DNA of 42,737 nucleotides from Sandarakinorhabdus cyanobacteriorum. GTDB lineage: Bacteria > Pseudomonadota > Alphaproteobacteria > Sphingomonadales > Sphingomonadaceae. Location: positions 1-42,737 of the forward strand of contig NZ_NOXT01000095.1 in NCBI RefSeq assembly GCF_002251755.1. Reading direction: 5' to 3'. A program made the position numbers and the translations under genes. The notes under the pieces are model-generated. The model worked only from the letters and a program-made list of their open reading frames with translations. It made no database searches and had not been told where the DNA came from. Below, piece after piece: positions 16,076 through 24,459 of the stretch (positions are counted from its first letter, which is position 1; each line of letters opens with the position of its first letter).

Positions 16076-17209
16076 ATGAGCAACGCCGCACCCGCCCCAG
16101 CACCTGTGATGAAGCCCTGGATCGAGGCCATGCACGCCTATGTGCCCGGCAAGGCCAAGGCGGATGGCGCGCCGGTGGTGGCGAAATTGTCGAGCAACGA
16201 GAACCCGTGGGGCCCTTCCCCCAAGGCGGTGGCGGCGATGCAGGCGGTGCTGGCCGAAGGCCATCGCTATCCCGATCCGGCCTCAACCCAGCTGCGAGCA
16301 GCGCTGGGCGCCAAATATGGCGTGGACCCGGCCCACATCATCTGCGGCACCGGCAGCGACGAGATCCTGCACATGATCGCTTCCGCCTTTGCCGGGCCGG
16401 GGGACGAGATCATCCACGTGCGCCATGGCTTTGCCGTCTATGAAGGCGCCACCCGCCGCGTTGGAGCAACCCCGGTGGTGGTGCCGGACGTGGATTATAC
16501 CGGCGATGTGGATGCCATCCTGGCGGCCATCACGCCGGCGACCCGGGTGATTTATGTCGCCAATCCCAACAACCCCACCGGCACGCTGCTGCCGGCGGCC
16601 GATATCCGCCGCCTGATTGCCGGGGTGCCGGCGAACGTCGTGCTGGTGCTGGATTGCGCCTATGCCGAGTTTGTGGACGGCGAATATGAGGATGGGCTGG
16701 CGCTGGCGCAGACGCTGCCCAACCTGATCGTCACCCGCACCTTTTCCAAGATTCACGGCCTGGCGGCGCAGCGCATCGGCTGGGCGGTGGCGGCGCTGCC
16801 GTTGATCGCCGCGATGGACCGGGTGCGCGGGCCGTTCAACGTGACCAGCACCGGCCAGGCCGGCGCGGTGGCCAGCCTGGCCGACGATGCCCATATCGCC
16901 ATGGTGCGGGCCGAAACCATCCGCCTGCGCGGCTGGCTGGCCGGCGAAATCGCGGCACTGGGCAATGCCGGCCTGCGCGCCATTCCATCGGCCTGCAACT
17001 TCATCCTGGTGGAGTTTCCGGAGGACGGACCGGTGACAGCGGCGGCGTGCAACCAGTATCTTCTGGATCACGGCATCATCTGCCGATACCTCGCCGTGCA
17101 GAACATGCCGCGGGCCCTGCGCATCTCGATCGGCACCGAAACCGAAACCCGCACCGTGGCCGCGGCGCTGCGCGATTATGTTGAAGGCGCGACGGGAGCG
17201 CCGGCCTGA
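16076..17209 (+). CDS. hisC: Histidinol-phosphate aminotransferase
   Basis: A 377-residue PLP-dependent class I/II aminotransferase, the histidine pathway enzyme that makes histidinol phosphate. Landmarks are [14 protein letters not shown] near 38, YPDP near 65, [17 protein letters not shown] at 162-170 and the PLP lysine K225 in [15 protein letters not shown]. In many Alphaproteobacteria this gene is linked to tyrC, and such HisC enzymes may also serve as aromatic or imidazole transaminases. Its stop overlaps the tyrC start by one base (TGATG), indicating co-translation. Divergent from metX. Confidence 0.94.
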   Translation: MSNAAPAPAPVMKPWIEAMHAYVPGKAKADGAPVVAKLSSNENPWGPSPKAVAAMQAVLAEGHRYPDPASTQLRAALGAKYGVDPAHIICGTGSDEILHMIASAFAGPGDEIIHVRHGFAVYEGATRRVGATPVVVPDVDYTGDVDAILAAITPATRVIYVANPNNPTGTLLPAADIRRLIAGVPANVVLVLDCAYAEFVDGEYEDGLALAQTLPNLIVTRTFSKIHGLAAQRIGWAVAALPLIAAMDRVRGPFNVTSTGQAGAVASLADDAHIAMVRAETIRLRGWLAGEIAALGNAGLRAIPSACNFILVEFPEDGPVTAAACNQYLLDHGIICRYLAVQNMPRALRISIGTETETRTVAAALRDYVEGATGAPA

Positions 17210-18108
17210 TGCTGCCGTTTGCGCGGGTGGCCATCATTGGCATGGGCCTGATCGGCTCGTCGCTGGCGCGCGCCATCCGCGCCGCCATGCCGACCGTGCA
17301 GCTGGTGGTGAGCGATGCCGACGAGGATGTGCGCGAGCGGGTGATCCAGCTGGGTCTGGCCGATGATGTTACCGATGGCGCCGGCGCGGCCGTGGTGGAT
17401 GCCGATCTCGTCATCCTGTGCGTGCCGGTGGGGGCGATGGCAGCGGTGGCGGCCGAGATTGGCCCGGAATTGAGCCCCGACACGGTCGTGAGTGACGTCG
17501 GTTCGGTGAAGGAAAGCGTGGCCAAGGTGCTGGGTGCCGCTCTGCCCGGCGTGCATGTGATCCCGGCACACCCGGTGGCCGGCACCGAGAAATCCGGGCC
17601 GGATGCCGGCTTTGCCAGCCTGTTCCAGGGCCGCTGGTGCATCATCACCCCGCCGCCGCGCGCCGATGCCATGATGGTGGAGAAGCTGGCGGAATTCTGG
17701 CGCAGGCTGGGCGCCAGGGTGGAGTTGATGGACGCTGCCCATCATGACCGGGTGCTGGCGGTGACCAGCCACCTGCCGCACCTGATCGCCTATTCGATCG
17801 TGGGCACCGCCAGCGATCTGGAAGCGGTGACCAAGGCCGAGGTGATCAAATATTCGGCCGGCGGTTTTCGCGATTTCACCCGCATCGCCGCATCCGATCC
17901 GGTGATGTGGCGCGACGTGTTCCTGAACAACCGCGAGGCGGTGCTGGAACTGCTGGGCCGCTTCACCGAGGATCTGGTGGCGCTGCAGCGCGCCATCCGC
18001 TGGGGCGAGGGCGACACGCTGGAGGCGCTGTTCACCCGCACCCGCGCCATCCGCCGCAGCATCATCGATGAAGGCCAGGACACCGAAAAGGCCGATTTCG
18101 GTCGGTGA
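17209..18108 (+). CDS. tyrC: Prephenate/arogenate dehydrogenase (TyrC/TyrA family)
   Basis: A 299-residue NAD(P)-dependent cyclohexadienyl dehydrogenase of tyrosine synthesis. The Rossmann motif GMGLIG is at 11-16, and VSDADEDVRER follows the second strand. SDVGSVKESV (95-104) and HPVAGTEKSGPD (121-132) are the conserved active-site blocks of the TyrA dehydrogenases. The later SHLPHLIAYSIV and AGGFRDFTRIAASDPVMWRDVFL complete the all-helical C-terminal domain. There is no fused chorismate mutase domain. It follows hisC with a one-base overlap, so tyrosine and histidine transamination genes share a transcript. Confidence 0.94.
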   Translation: MLPFARVAIIGMGLIGSSLARAIRAAMPTVQLVVSDADEDVRERVIQLGLADDVTDGAGAAVVDADLVILCVPVGAMAAVAAEIGPELSPDTVVSDVGSVKESVAKVLGAALPGVHVIPAHPVAGTEKSGPDAGFASLFQGRWCIITPPPRADAMMVEKLAEFWRRLGARVELMDAAHHDRVLAVTSHLPHLIAYSIVGTASDLEAVTKAEVIKYSAGGFRDFTRIAASDPVMWRDVFLNNREAVLELLGRFTEDLVALQRAIRWGEGDTLEALFTRTRAIRRSIIDEGQDTEKADFGR

Positions 18109-18130
18109 GGGCGGCCCGGCGGACCGCCCT
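18108..18130. terminator. GC-rich hairpin between convergent genes, possible terminator
   Basis: AGGGCGG (18108-18114) pairs with CCGCCCT (18124-18130) around a nine-base loop, starting at the last base of the tyrC stop. TCCCCC follows rather than a T tract, so intrinsic termination is uncertain. Confidence 0.35.
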
Positions 18131-18138
18131 TCCCCCGC

Positions 18139-19005
18139 CTATTTCAGATCTTCGACATTCACCCAGCCGCTGGTGCCGAAGCTGTCGGCCAGTTCGACAA
18201 ATTTGCCCTCGCGCTTGCCGGTGGGCTTGAGGCTGGTGCCAGCGCGCAGGGTGCGCACCACGGCGCCATCCATCGCCGGGGTGGCACGCATCGATGTGTC
18301 CACCGCCACCGTGGCACCGGGCGCGACGGCCGGCGCACTGGCCGCCACCTGCATCATGGAGGCTTGGGCCCCGGCCTGCAGCGCCGATCCTTGCGCCACC
18401 ACGGCATTGAACGCCTTGATGAAGGCTTCGGTGAGCATCTGGCCATCCTTGCTGGCATAGCCGGCCTGGGCCATGCCGGCGGCAACGCCCGCCATGCCGC
18501 CCAGCGTGACGCTGCTGCTTTGCGAGCTGCCGCTGCCGCTGGCCAGGGCCATGCCGGTGGCCGGGCTCATCACCCGGATGGCGGCGGCGATGGTCTTTTT
18601 CTTGCCGCCAAAGCCGCCGAACATGCCCATCATGCCGCCCACCCCAGGCACGCGGCCCAGCGCGCCCGACCGCACCAGCGCTTCGGTGGCAACGCTTTTT
18701 GCCACCTCCACGCCCTTGTCGATGTCCTCCTGGCTGCCGGCGATGGCGCTCATCAGGAAATTGGCCGGCTTGCCGCTGGCCGGATCATGGATGGCAAAAC
18801 AGTCCGATTCATTGGCCAGCGCCGCCAGCAGCGGGCGGGGCGAGCCGAGACCGAACTTGGTCCAGCCCTGGGTGTCGCCATCCACCACGGCCACGGTGCC
18901 GAGCGAGGCCTGGCACTTGGTGAGCGTGGGCGGTGGATCCTTGGCCGCAGCCGGCATGGCCAGAAGGGCAGTGGCCAGGGCGGCGGCGATGGTCTTGCTT
19001 GTCAT
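18139..19005 (-). CDS. Secreted protein with SH3-like C-terminus (N-terminal CsgG-like appearance)
   Basis: A 288-residue protein with a signal peptide (MTSKTIAAALATALLAMPAAAKD). After it comes CQASLGTVAVVDGDTQGWTKFGLGSPRPLLAALANESDCFAIHD, which resembles the nucleotide-free CsgG-type beta strands. A glycine/methionine-rich stretch (VGGMMGMFGGFGGKKK) and a helical region SSVTLGGMAGVAAGMAQAGYASKDGQMLTEAFIKAFN follow. The C-terminal 60 residues (TSMRATPAMDGAVVRTLRAGTSLKPTGKREGKFVELADSFGTSGWVNVEDL) have the SH3b pattern. It is likely periplasmic or outer-membrane associated. The family is only tentatively placed. It ends a long minus-strand run but is separated from the DUF2125 gene by 96 bases. 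Confidence 0.7.
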   Translation of the reverse strand: MTSKTIAAALATALLAMPAAAKDPPPTLTKCQASLGTVAVVDGDTQGWTKFGLGSPRPLLAALANESDCFAIHDPASGKPANFLMSAIAGSQEDIDKGVEVAKSVATEALVRSGALGRVPGVGGMMGMFGGFGGKKKTIAAAIRVMSPATGMALASGSGSSQSSSVTLGGMAGVAAGMAQAGYASKDGQMLTEAFIKAFNAVVAQGSALQAGAQASMMQVAASAPAVAPGATVAVDTSMRATPAMDGAVVRTLRAGTSLKPTGKREGKFVELADSFGTSGWVNVEDLK

Positions 19006-19101
19006 GAGTCCCCCAATCTGTGGCGCGGTCGCGCGCGGGGGGGAATGCTGCGCCTGGTCGGGCCGGCAGGATTGTAAAAAACGGACAGTTTGGGGCGGAA
19101 T

Positions 19102-20064
19102 TCAGCGCAAATGCGGGCATGGCGGCAGCTGGCCGCGCCGCGACCGGCCCGCCAGATCAGCCGGAAGGCCCGACAGCGCCACGGGGCCGCCGGCGGGCAA
19201 GGCGGTTTCCACCGCCAGCCGCACGGGCGCGCGCAGCCGGGCTTCGGCCGGCGCTGCGGTGCCGGCCAGCAGCGCCTGCACCGCCAGCGGGCAAACGGTG
19301 GTGATCGTGCCAGCCAGCCGCATGGCGCTGCCCAGCGGCACGATGCTGGCATCCAGTTTCAACACTTCGCCCGTGGCGTCGCGCAGCGTGGCGCTGGCAT
19401 CGATGACGCCATCGCTGGCCCAGGCGCGATAATCGGTCAACCGGGCCCGGCCGCGCGCCACCAGATCGGCATCCAGCGACAAGGCTGCGCCCTGCCCCAG
19501 GCGCAGGCCGGTGGCGCCGATGACCAATTGCCCGCGCGGTTGCGGCTGGGCGGCATCGGCGGCGGCGCCGGGCTGGCGTTCGCGCAGGTGGAGTTCCAGC
19601 GCGCTGGTGGTGAAATCCGGGCCGAAGCCGGCGTTGCCTTTGGCGGCGGGCAGCACCAGCGACAGACGCCGCAGCCGGCCATCGACAAGGTGCAGGCTGG
19701 CATTGCCGCTGCCGGCGACCACCCGCGCCGCCAGCGGGCCAAGCGCTGTGGCAAGCGCCACGCCCTGGCCCTGGAACACGGTGAGTTCCGGCCGCCATGG
19801 CCCGCGGTTGAGGCGCAAGCGCTCCGCCCGCAGCACCAGTTGCACCGGGCCATCATGGCGCCGCTCCACCCCGGCCAGTTCCGCCTCCAGCCGATAAGGG
19901 AAGCCGGTCGCCACCAGCGTGCGGCCGGGGAACCAGCCGGCCAGCGTGGTTTCAAAATCCGCCGCCCAGCCGCGCCAGGCCCAGGCATAGGCCGCCAGCC
20001 CCAGTAGGAGCGGCAGCAACGAGAACAGCAAGGTTGCCCTTTGGGGCCAGCGGCGGCGCATCAT
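19102..20064 (-). CDS. DUF2125 family membrane-anchored protein
   Basis: A 320-residue protein with one N-terminal membrane helix (about 11-29, TLLFSLLPLLLGLAAYAWAW) and a large predicted periplasmic domain. The VATGFPYRLEAEL segment, LRAERLRLNRGPW and the long run of beta-strand repeats match the DUF2125 family, which is related to lipid-transfer AsmA-like folds in general appearance only. The function is unknown. Its ATG overlaps the plsC stop, the last in a chain of overlapping genes starting at fabF. Association with plsC and ydcF suggests envelope lipid work, but this is inference. Confidence 0.85.
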   Translation of the reverse strand: MMRRRWPQRATLLFSLLPLLLGLAAYAWAWRGWAADFETTLAGWFPGRTLVATGFPYRLEAELAGVERRHDGPVQLVLRAERLRLNRGPWRPELTVFQGQGVALATALGPLAARVVAGSGNASLHLVDGRLRRLSLVLPAAKGNAGFGPDFTTSALELHLRERQPGAAADAAQPQPRGQLVIGATGLRLGQGAALSLDADLVARGRARLTDYRAWASDGVIDASATLRDATGEVLKLDASIVPLGSAMRLAGTITTVCPLAVQALLAGTAAPAEARLRAPVRLAVETALPAGGPVALSGLPADLAGRSRRGQLPPCPHLR

Positions 20065-20780
20065 GGCCGGGTTCCCTGCAACAGATTGATGGCAGCGTGC
20101 ACGCGGGCTTCCACCTCGTCCCGCTTCAGGCCGGGCGGAATGGGCGCGCCAACCAACAGACGCACGGTGCCGGGATATTTGATGAAGCTTTTCGGCCAGA
20201 CGCTGCCGCTGTCGAGCGCGATCGGCACCACCGGCAGCTTCAGCATCTTGTAGAGGCCGGCAAAACCGGCGGCGAGCTCCGGCGTCTGCCCGACCTCCAC
20301 CCGCGTGCCTTCGGGGAAGATCACCACCGGCCGGCCCAGCGCCACGGCGGCCTGGGCGCGGGCCATCATTTCGCGCAGCATGGCGGCCGAACCAGCGCGA
20401 TCAACGAAGATGGAGCCATGCCGGGCCGAGGCCAGGCCCCAGATCGGGATCCGGTGCAATTCCTGCTTCATCACCACCGCCGGGCGTTCAAACCACCAGA
20501 GGGTGAGGATGGCTTCCAGCGCGCTTTCATGCTTCAGCGCAAACAGATGCGGGCCGGCGGGGATTTCGCCGTCAATCTCGATCCGGATGCCGGTGATCAC
20601 CCGGCTGGTGAGGCGGAACCAGCCGGCCCACAGCTTGGGCCCGATGTAGAGCAAAGGACCCTGGCCGGAGAGCAGGCCGAGCAGCAGCGCCAGCGGCACC
20701 AGCACGAGGGAGCCGCCAAGAAAGGCGATCTGGAAGATGATGGTGCGGATCAGCGCCAGCACCAGCCGAGCCACGCCCAT
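20061..20780 (-). CDS. plsC: 1-acyl-sn-glycerol-3-phosphate acyltransferase (PlsC family)
   Basis: A 239-residue membrane acyltransferase that would add an acyl chain to lysophosphatidate. A membrane helix lies at about 12-38. The catalytic block is KHESALEA with H84 and E89, so the usual HX4D is an HX4E here, and FPEGTR (155-160) is the second family motif. IFVDRAG matches block II. The chosen ATG gives MGVARL and overlaps the ydcF stop as TGATG; the longer frame to 20822 adds a glycine-rich lead. It lies two genes downstream of mltG and is followed by the DUF2125 gene. Its role may be plain phospholipid synthesis or acylation of another lipid. Confidence 0.88.
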   Translation of the reverse strand: MGVARLVLALIRTIIFQIAFLGGSLVLVPLALLLGLLSGQGPLLYIGPKLWAGWFRLTSRVITGIRIEIDGEIPAGPHLFALKHESALEAILTLWWFERPAVVMKQELHRIPIWGLASARHGSIFVDRAGSAAMLREMMARAQAAVALGRPVVIFPEGTRVEVGQTPELAAGFAGLYKMLKLPVVPIALDSGSVWPKSFIKYPGTVRLLVGAPIPPGLKRDEVEARVHAAINLLQGTRP

Positions 20781-21403
20781 CAGGCCGCCCCCGCCAGCAG
20801 CGCCGCGCGGCGCAGGAGCCATTTCGAATATTCCACCGCCAGGCTGGGCGCCTTGGGTTCGGATGGCACCGCATCGGGCAGCACGGCGATGCCGGCCGGC
20901 AGCACGCGCGCCAGTTCGAGCCGGGCGCGGCGCATGTGGCCAGCGCTGGTGACCAGCCGGATGGAGGCGAATTTGTTGGCCGCCACCCAGCGCGCGGTTT
21001 CCTCGGCATTCGATCGTGTGTCGATGGCTTCATAACCCAAATCGGTGGTGCGCAGCCGGCGGGTGCCGATGTGATAGGCCGCCGCCAGCTGCCGCCGCGT
21101 TGTGGTGCGGCCAACGCCGGAAATCAGCATGCGCCGGGCAGCGCCGCTTTCCACCACCTTCAGCCCACGCTGAAAGCGGCCCACGCCGCCGGTGAGCACC
21201 ACCACGCCATCGGATTTGACCGACAGCGGCGCAGCGCCCGGCAGCGTGAGGCTGAACCACAACAGGCCCAGCATCCAGGCCAGCACCGGCATGGCCAGCA
21301 GGCGCGCCGCCCACAGGCCGATCACGGCCAGCCGGCTGCGCCGTTGCGCGCGCGTGCGGGTGGAAGGCTTCACCGCCGGCCGCGAGGCGGGCCTGCGGCT
21401 CAC
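20780..21403 (-). CDS. YdcF/ElyC-like (DUF218) membrane protein
   Basis: A 207-residue protein with an arginine/lysine-rich N-terminus, one membrane helix (about 25-52, LAVIGLWAARLLAMPVLAWMLGLLWF) and a DUF218 domain: SDGVVVLTGGVGRFQRGLKV, MLISGVGRTTTRRQL, TRSNAEETARWV and IRLVTSAGHMRRARLELARV. Homologues ElyC and SanA act in envelope integrity and polysaccharide or lipid-carrier metabolism. The ATG overlaps the mltG stop (ATGA) and the stop overlaps plsC. It is part of a five-gene overlapping envelope run. Confidence 0.88.
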   Translation of the reverse strand: MSRRPASRPAVKPSTRTRAQRRSRLAVIGLWAARLLAMPVLAWMLGLLWFSLTLPGAAPLSVKSDGVVVLTGGVGRFQRGLKVVESGAARRMLISGVGRTTTRRQLAAAYHIGTRRLRTTDLGYEAIDTRSNAEETARWVAANKFASIRLVTSAGHMRRARLELARVLPAGIAVLPDAVPSEPKAPSLAVEYSKWLLRRAALLAGAA

Positions 21404-22362
21404 ATCTCGCCCCGCTGCCGGCGCAGGGCAAACCAGCGCGCCACATTGGCATTTTGTTCGGCGAGCGTTTTGGCAAAGACATGGCCGCCGCTGCCATCGG
21501 CAACGAAATAGAGCGCATCGGTGTCAGCCGGATCAAGCACGGCCATGATGCTGTCCCGCCCCGGATTGGCGATGGGGCCCTTGGGCAGGCCGGGCTTCAG
21601 ATAGGTGTTGTAGCCGGTGTCGCGATTGAGTTCGGAGCGGCGGATGCGCCGGCCGAGCGGGCGCCCTTGCGTGATCGGGTAGATCACGGTGGGATCGGCA
21701 TCCAGCTTCATGGCGATGCGCAGCCGGTTGGAATAGACGCCCGCAATGGTGCGGCGCTCTTCGGCCTTGCCGGTTTCCTTTTCGACGATGCTGGCCAGGA
21801 TCACGGCCTGTTGCCGGCTTTTCACCACTGCGCGGGCTGTGCGCTTGGGCCAGAGATCGGCCAGCGTCTTGTCCATCGCCGCCTGCATGCGCTTCAGCAC
21901 GGCGGCGCGGGGTTCGCCGGGCTGATACTCATAGGTGTCGGGCAGCACGCTGCCTTCGGGCGGCGCGCTGACTGTCCCCTTCAGACCGGGAATGGCGTTC
22001 AGCCGCTCGGCCACCAGCACCGCCGGCCAGCCTTCGGGAATGGTAACGGTGAAGCGCTGCACCTCGCCCTTCTGCAGGGCCGCCAGGATGCTGGCCCAGC
22101 TCTGACCGGGGCGGAGGCGATAGGTGCCGGCCTGCACCGCCGCATCGCCACCCAGTAGCCGCGCCGCCAGCCGGAAACGGCCGCCGTCGGCGATGATGCC
22201 CTGCGCCTCGAGATCGCGGGCAACGCGATTGAGGCTGGCGCCCTTGGCCACCGAAAAGGCCTGCGGCTTGGCCGGGCTGGCGCCCCAGCCATACCAGGGG
22301 GCCAGCAGATACAGGCCGGCCATCACCCCGACGGTCAGGATCAGAAGGCCAAGGCGGCGCAC
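21400..22362 (-). CDS. mltG: Endolytic murein transglycosylase MltG
   Basis: A 320-residue YceG/MltG family lytic transglycosylase that cleaves nascent glycan strands in the periplasm. A membrane helix (about 5-24) anchors it. A LysM-like subdomain (SVAKGASLNRVARDL...QAGTYRL) precedes the catalytic domain. The catalytic glutamate is E194 in SIVEKETG; GVYSNRLRIAMKLDADPTVIY and LNRDTGYNTYLKPGLPKGPIANPG are strongly conserved blocks. It lies 11 bases downstream of the fabF stop. In many bacteria mltG follows fabF, as here. Confidence 0.95.
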   Translation of the reverse strand: MRRLGLLILTVGVMAGLYLLAPWYGWGASPAKPQAFSVAKGASLNRVARDLEAQGIIADGGRFRLAARLLGGDAAVQAGTYRLRPGQSWASILAALQKGEVQRFTVTIPEGWPAVLVAERLNAIPGLKGTVSAPPEGSVLPDTYEYQPGEPRAAVLKRMQAAMDKTLADLWPKRTARAVVKSRQQAVILASIVEKETGKAEERRTIAGVYSNRLRIAMKLDADPTVIYPITQGRPLGRRIRRSELNRDTGYNTYLKPGLPKGPIANPGRDSIMAVLDPADTDALYFVADGSGGHVFAKTLAEQNANVARWFALRRQRGEM

Positions 22363-22373
22363 GGCGTGGCCGA

Positions 22374-23636
22374 TCAGACGCCGCGCATCACCAGCGTCGC
22401 GTTGGTGCCGCCGAAGCCGAAGCTGTTGTTGAGCACGGCGCGGATGCGCCGCTGCTTGGCAACATGGGGCACCAGATCAACGCCGATGCAGCTGTCGGAC
22501 GGGTTGTCGAGGTTGAGGGTGGGCGGGGCGACCTGATCGCGCAGGGCGAGCAGGCAGAAGATCGCCTCCACCGCGCCGGCGCCGCCGAGCAGGTGGCCGA
22601 TGGCTGATTTGGTCGACGACATCGAGACATTGTCGATGGCCGCGCCGAACAGCCGCTTGACCGCGCCCAGTTCCAGCTCGTCCCCCATCGGGGTGGAGGT
22701 GCCGTGGGCGTTGATATAATCGATGTCGGCCGGGCTGAGGCCGGCGCGCTTCAACGCCATTTCCATGGAACGGAACGCGCCCGAGCCTTCCGGGTGCGGC
22801 GCAGTGACGTGATAGGCATCGCCCGACAGGCCATAGCCGATGACTTCGCCATAGATTTTCGCGCCGCGGGCCTTGGCCTTCTCATATTCCTCGAGGCAGA
22901 CGACGCCGGCGCCTTCGCCCATCACAAAGCCGTCGCGATCCTTGTCATAGGGGCGGCTGGCGCGGGTGGGATCATCGTTGAAGGCGGTGGAGAGCGCACG
23001 CGCCTGGGCAAAGCCGGCGATGCCCAGCGGGCACAGCGCGCTTTCGGAACCACCGGCCAGCATCACATCGGCATCGCCCAGCGCGATCATGCGCGCGGCA
23101 TCGCCGATGGCATGGGCACCGGTAGAGCAAGCTGTGACCACGGCATGATTGGGGCCCATCAGGCCATATTTGATCGAAACCTGGCCGGAGATGAGGTTGA
23201 TCAGGCGGCCGTGCACGAAGTGCGGCGAGACGCGGCGCGGGCCCTTTTCGTGGCAGATGATCGATTCGGAGGCGATGCCCGGCAGGCCGCCAATGCCCGA
23301 CCCGATCGAGCAGCCGGCGCGGAAGCGTTCCTCCTCCGTCATGTCGGTCAGGCCGGCGTCTTCAATGGCCTGGCCGGCGGCATCGATGCCATAGACGATG
23401 AAGGGATCGACCTGGCGCTGCACCTTGTAGTCAACGCGCTGGTTGGCATCGAAGGTCATGCCGCTGCCATCGCCGGCCTTCACCTCGCAGGCGATGCGAC
23501 AGGCCTGGTTGCTGGCATCAAAGCGGGTGATCGGCCCGGCGCCGGAGCGCGAGGCGAGGATATTGGCCCAGGTGGTTTCGACACTGCCGCCCAACGGCGT
23601 CACGAGGCCCAGACCGGTAACAACAACACGGCGCAT
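22374..23636 (-). CDS. fabF: 3-oxoacyl-[acyl-carrier-protein] synthase II
   Basis: A 420-residue ketosynthase that elongates acyl-ACP with malonyl-ACP in type II fatty acid synthesis. The triad is C170 in TACSTGAHAIG, H311 in NAHGTSTP and H348 in IGHLLGGAG. N-terminal MRRVVVTGLGLVTPLG is the usual start; an upstream ATG at 23651 adds five residues, but the GGAG five bases before 23636 favours the shorter form. It lies 149 bases downstream of acpP, with a terminator-like hairpin between, and is followed by mltG. Confidence 0.97.
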   Translation of the reverse strand: MRRVVVTGLGLVTPLGGSVETTWANILASRSGAGPITRFDASNQACRIACEVKAGDGSGMTFDANQRVDYKVQRQVDPFIVYGIDAAGQAIEDAGLTDMTEEERFRAGCSIGSGIGGLPGIASESIICHEKGPRRVSPHFVHGRLINLISGQVSIKYGLMGPNHAVVTACSTGAHAIGDAARMIALGDADVMLAGGSESALCPLGIAGFAQARALSTAFNDDPTRASRPYDKDRDGFVMGEGAGVVCLEEYEKAKARGAKIYGEVIGYGLSGDAYHVTAPHPEGSGAFRSMEMALKRAGLSPADIDYINAHGTSTPMGDELELGAVKRLFGAAIDNVSMSSTKSAIGHLLGGAGAVEAIFCLLALRDQVAPPTLNLDNPSDSCIGVDLVPHVAKQRRIRAVLNNSFGFGGTNATLVMRGV

Positions 23637-23703
23637 ATGCGCTCCATTCATCCCTTGCCGGCCCTGCCGCGGCCGCGTGGTTCAATTTCGCAATTCAAAA
23701 TGC

Positions 23704-23740
23704 GAACGGCCCTTCGCCCGTGGTGGACGAAAGGCCGTTC
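23704..23740 (-). terminator. Hairpin between acpP and fabF, probable attenuating terminator
   Basis: GAACGGCC (23704-23711) pairs with GGCCGTTC (23733-23740), extended by TTCG/CGAA inside the stem. In the direction of transcription (minus strand) it is followed by GCATTTTGAATTG. The T stretch is short, so termination would be partial. It would allow more acpP than fabF message. Confidence 0.55.
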
Positions 23741-23785
23741 CGGCAAAGCGCACCGGCACAGCCGGGCGGCCTTTCGCGCCTGAGT

Positions 23786-24022
23786 TCAGTTGCCGTTGGC
23801 GGCGATGAAATCGATGGCGTCCTTGACGGTGAGGATCTTTTCGGCGGCATCGTCCGGGATTTCGACGCCAAATTCCTCTTCAAAGGCCATCACCAGCTCG
23901 ACGGTGTCGAGGCTGTCAGCGCCCAGATCGTCGATGAAGCTGGCGGTGTCGGTCACCTTGTCGGCTTCCACGCCCAGATGCTCCACCACGATCTTCTTCA
24001 CGCGCTCGGCAACGTCGCTCAT
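23786..24022 (-). CDS. acpP: Acyl carrier protein
   Basis: A 78-residue acidic carrier protein. S37 in [10 protein letters not shown] is the 4'-phosphopantetheine site, and the protein begins [18 protein letters not shown] with the helix I pattern of AcpP. It carries the growing acyl chain during fatty acid synthesis. AAGGGG stands at good distance before the ATG at 24022; an ATG at 24028 is too close to it. It lies between fabG and fabF as in the usual fab cluster, but is separated from fabG by an unusually long repeat-rich spacer of about 440 bases. Confidence 0.97.
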   Translation of the reverse strand: MSDVAERVKKIVVEHLGVEADKVTDTASFIDDLGADSLDTVELVMAFEEEFGVEIPDDAAEKILTVKDAIDFIAANGN

Positions 24023-24112
24023 TTGCATGTCCCCTTGGGTTGCGGCGCCGGGGCGCCATTCAGCTTGCTCTGGCGCGATAGCCTGATGGCGGAATTGTGG
24101 CAAGAGCGCAGC

Positions 24113-24450
24113 GCCTCGTGCGCGCAGCAATGCGCGCCGACAGGCGGAAGCTCGGCCGGGCTGGCTGCCGGCAGCAGGCCGGCGGAACAGCTTCGACGGC
24201 GTGGCTCCGCCACGCTCTTTCTTTCTTCCTTGATTCCGACAGCCAAGCAGACTCGGCGGCTCCGCCCGACCTCGCACGAAGAGCGCCCGCCGCCCCCTCC
24301 GTCGCCTTGGCCTACCACAGGCCGAGGATCAGGTGCGGCGTGGCAGAGCCACGCCGTCGGACGACACACGAAAATGTCGACCGGAGCGCCGCCATTTTTG
24401 GTCGCCGGCCGGGCTTGCGCCTGTCGGCGTGCAGTGCTGCGCACTGCACG
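24113..24450. repeat. Imperfect inverted repeat with nested hairpins between fabG and acpP
   Basis: Outer arms 24136-24159 and 24405-24428 are inverted copies with 22 of 24 bases matching (left begins GCCGACAGGCGGAAGC), and the similarity extends outward through a CGTGC...GCGCAGCA segment. Inner arms 24194-24215 and 24338-24359 match in 21 of 22 (CGACGGCGTGGCTCCGCCAC...). Each inner arm is itself a hairpin. Beside the right outer arm is GTGCAGTGC-TGC-GCACTGCAC (24429-24449), a perfect nine-pair hairpin just past the fabG stop. The unmatched sequence is 34 bases on the left and 45 on the right. The spacer shows no credible gene. It may be two facing copies of one dispersed repeat. Confidence 0.85.
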
Positions 24451-24459
24451 CTCGCGGCG

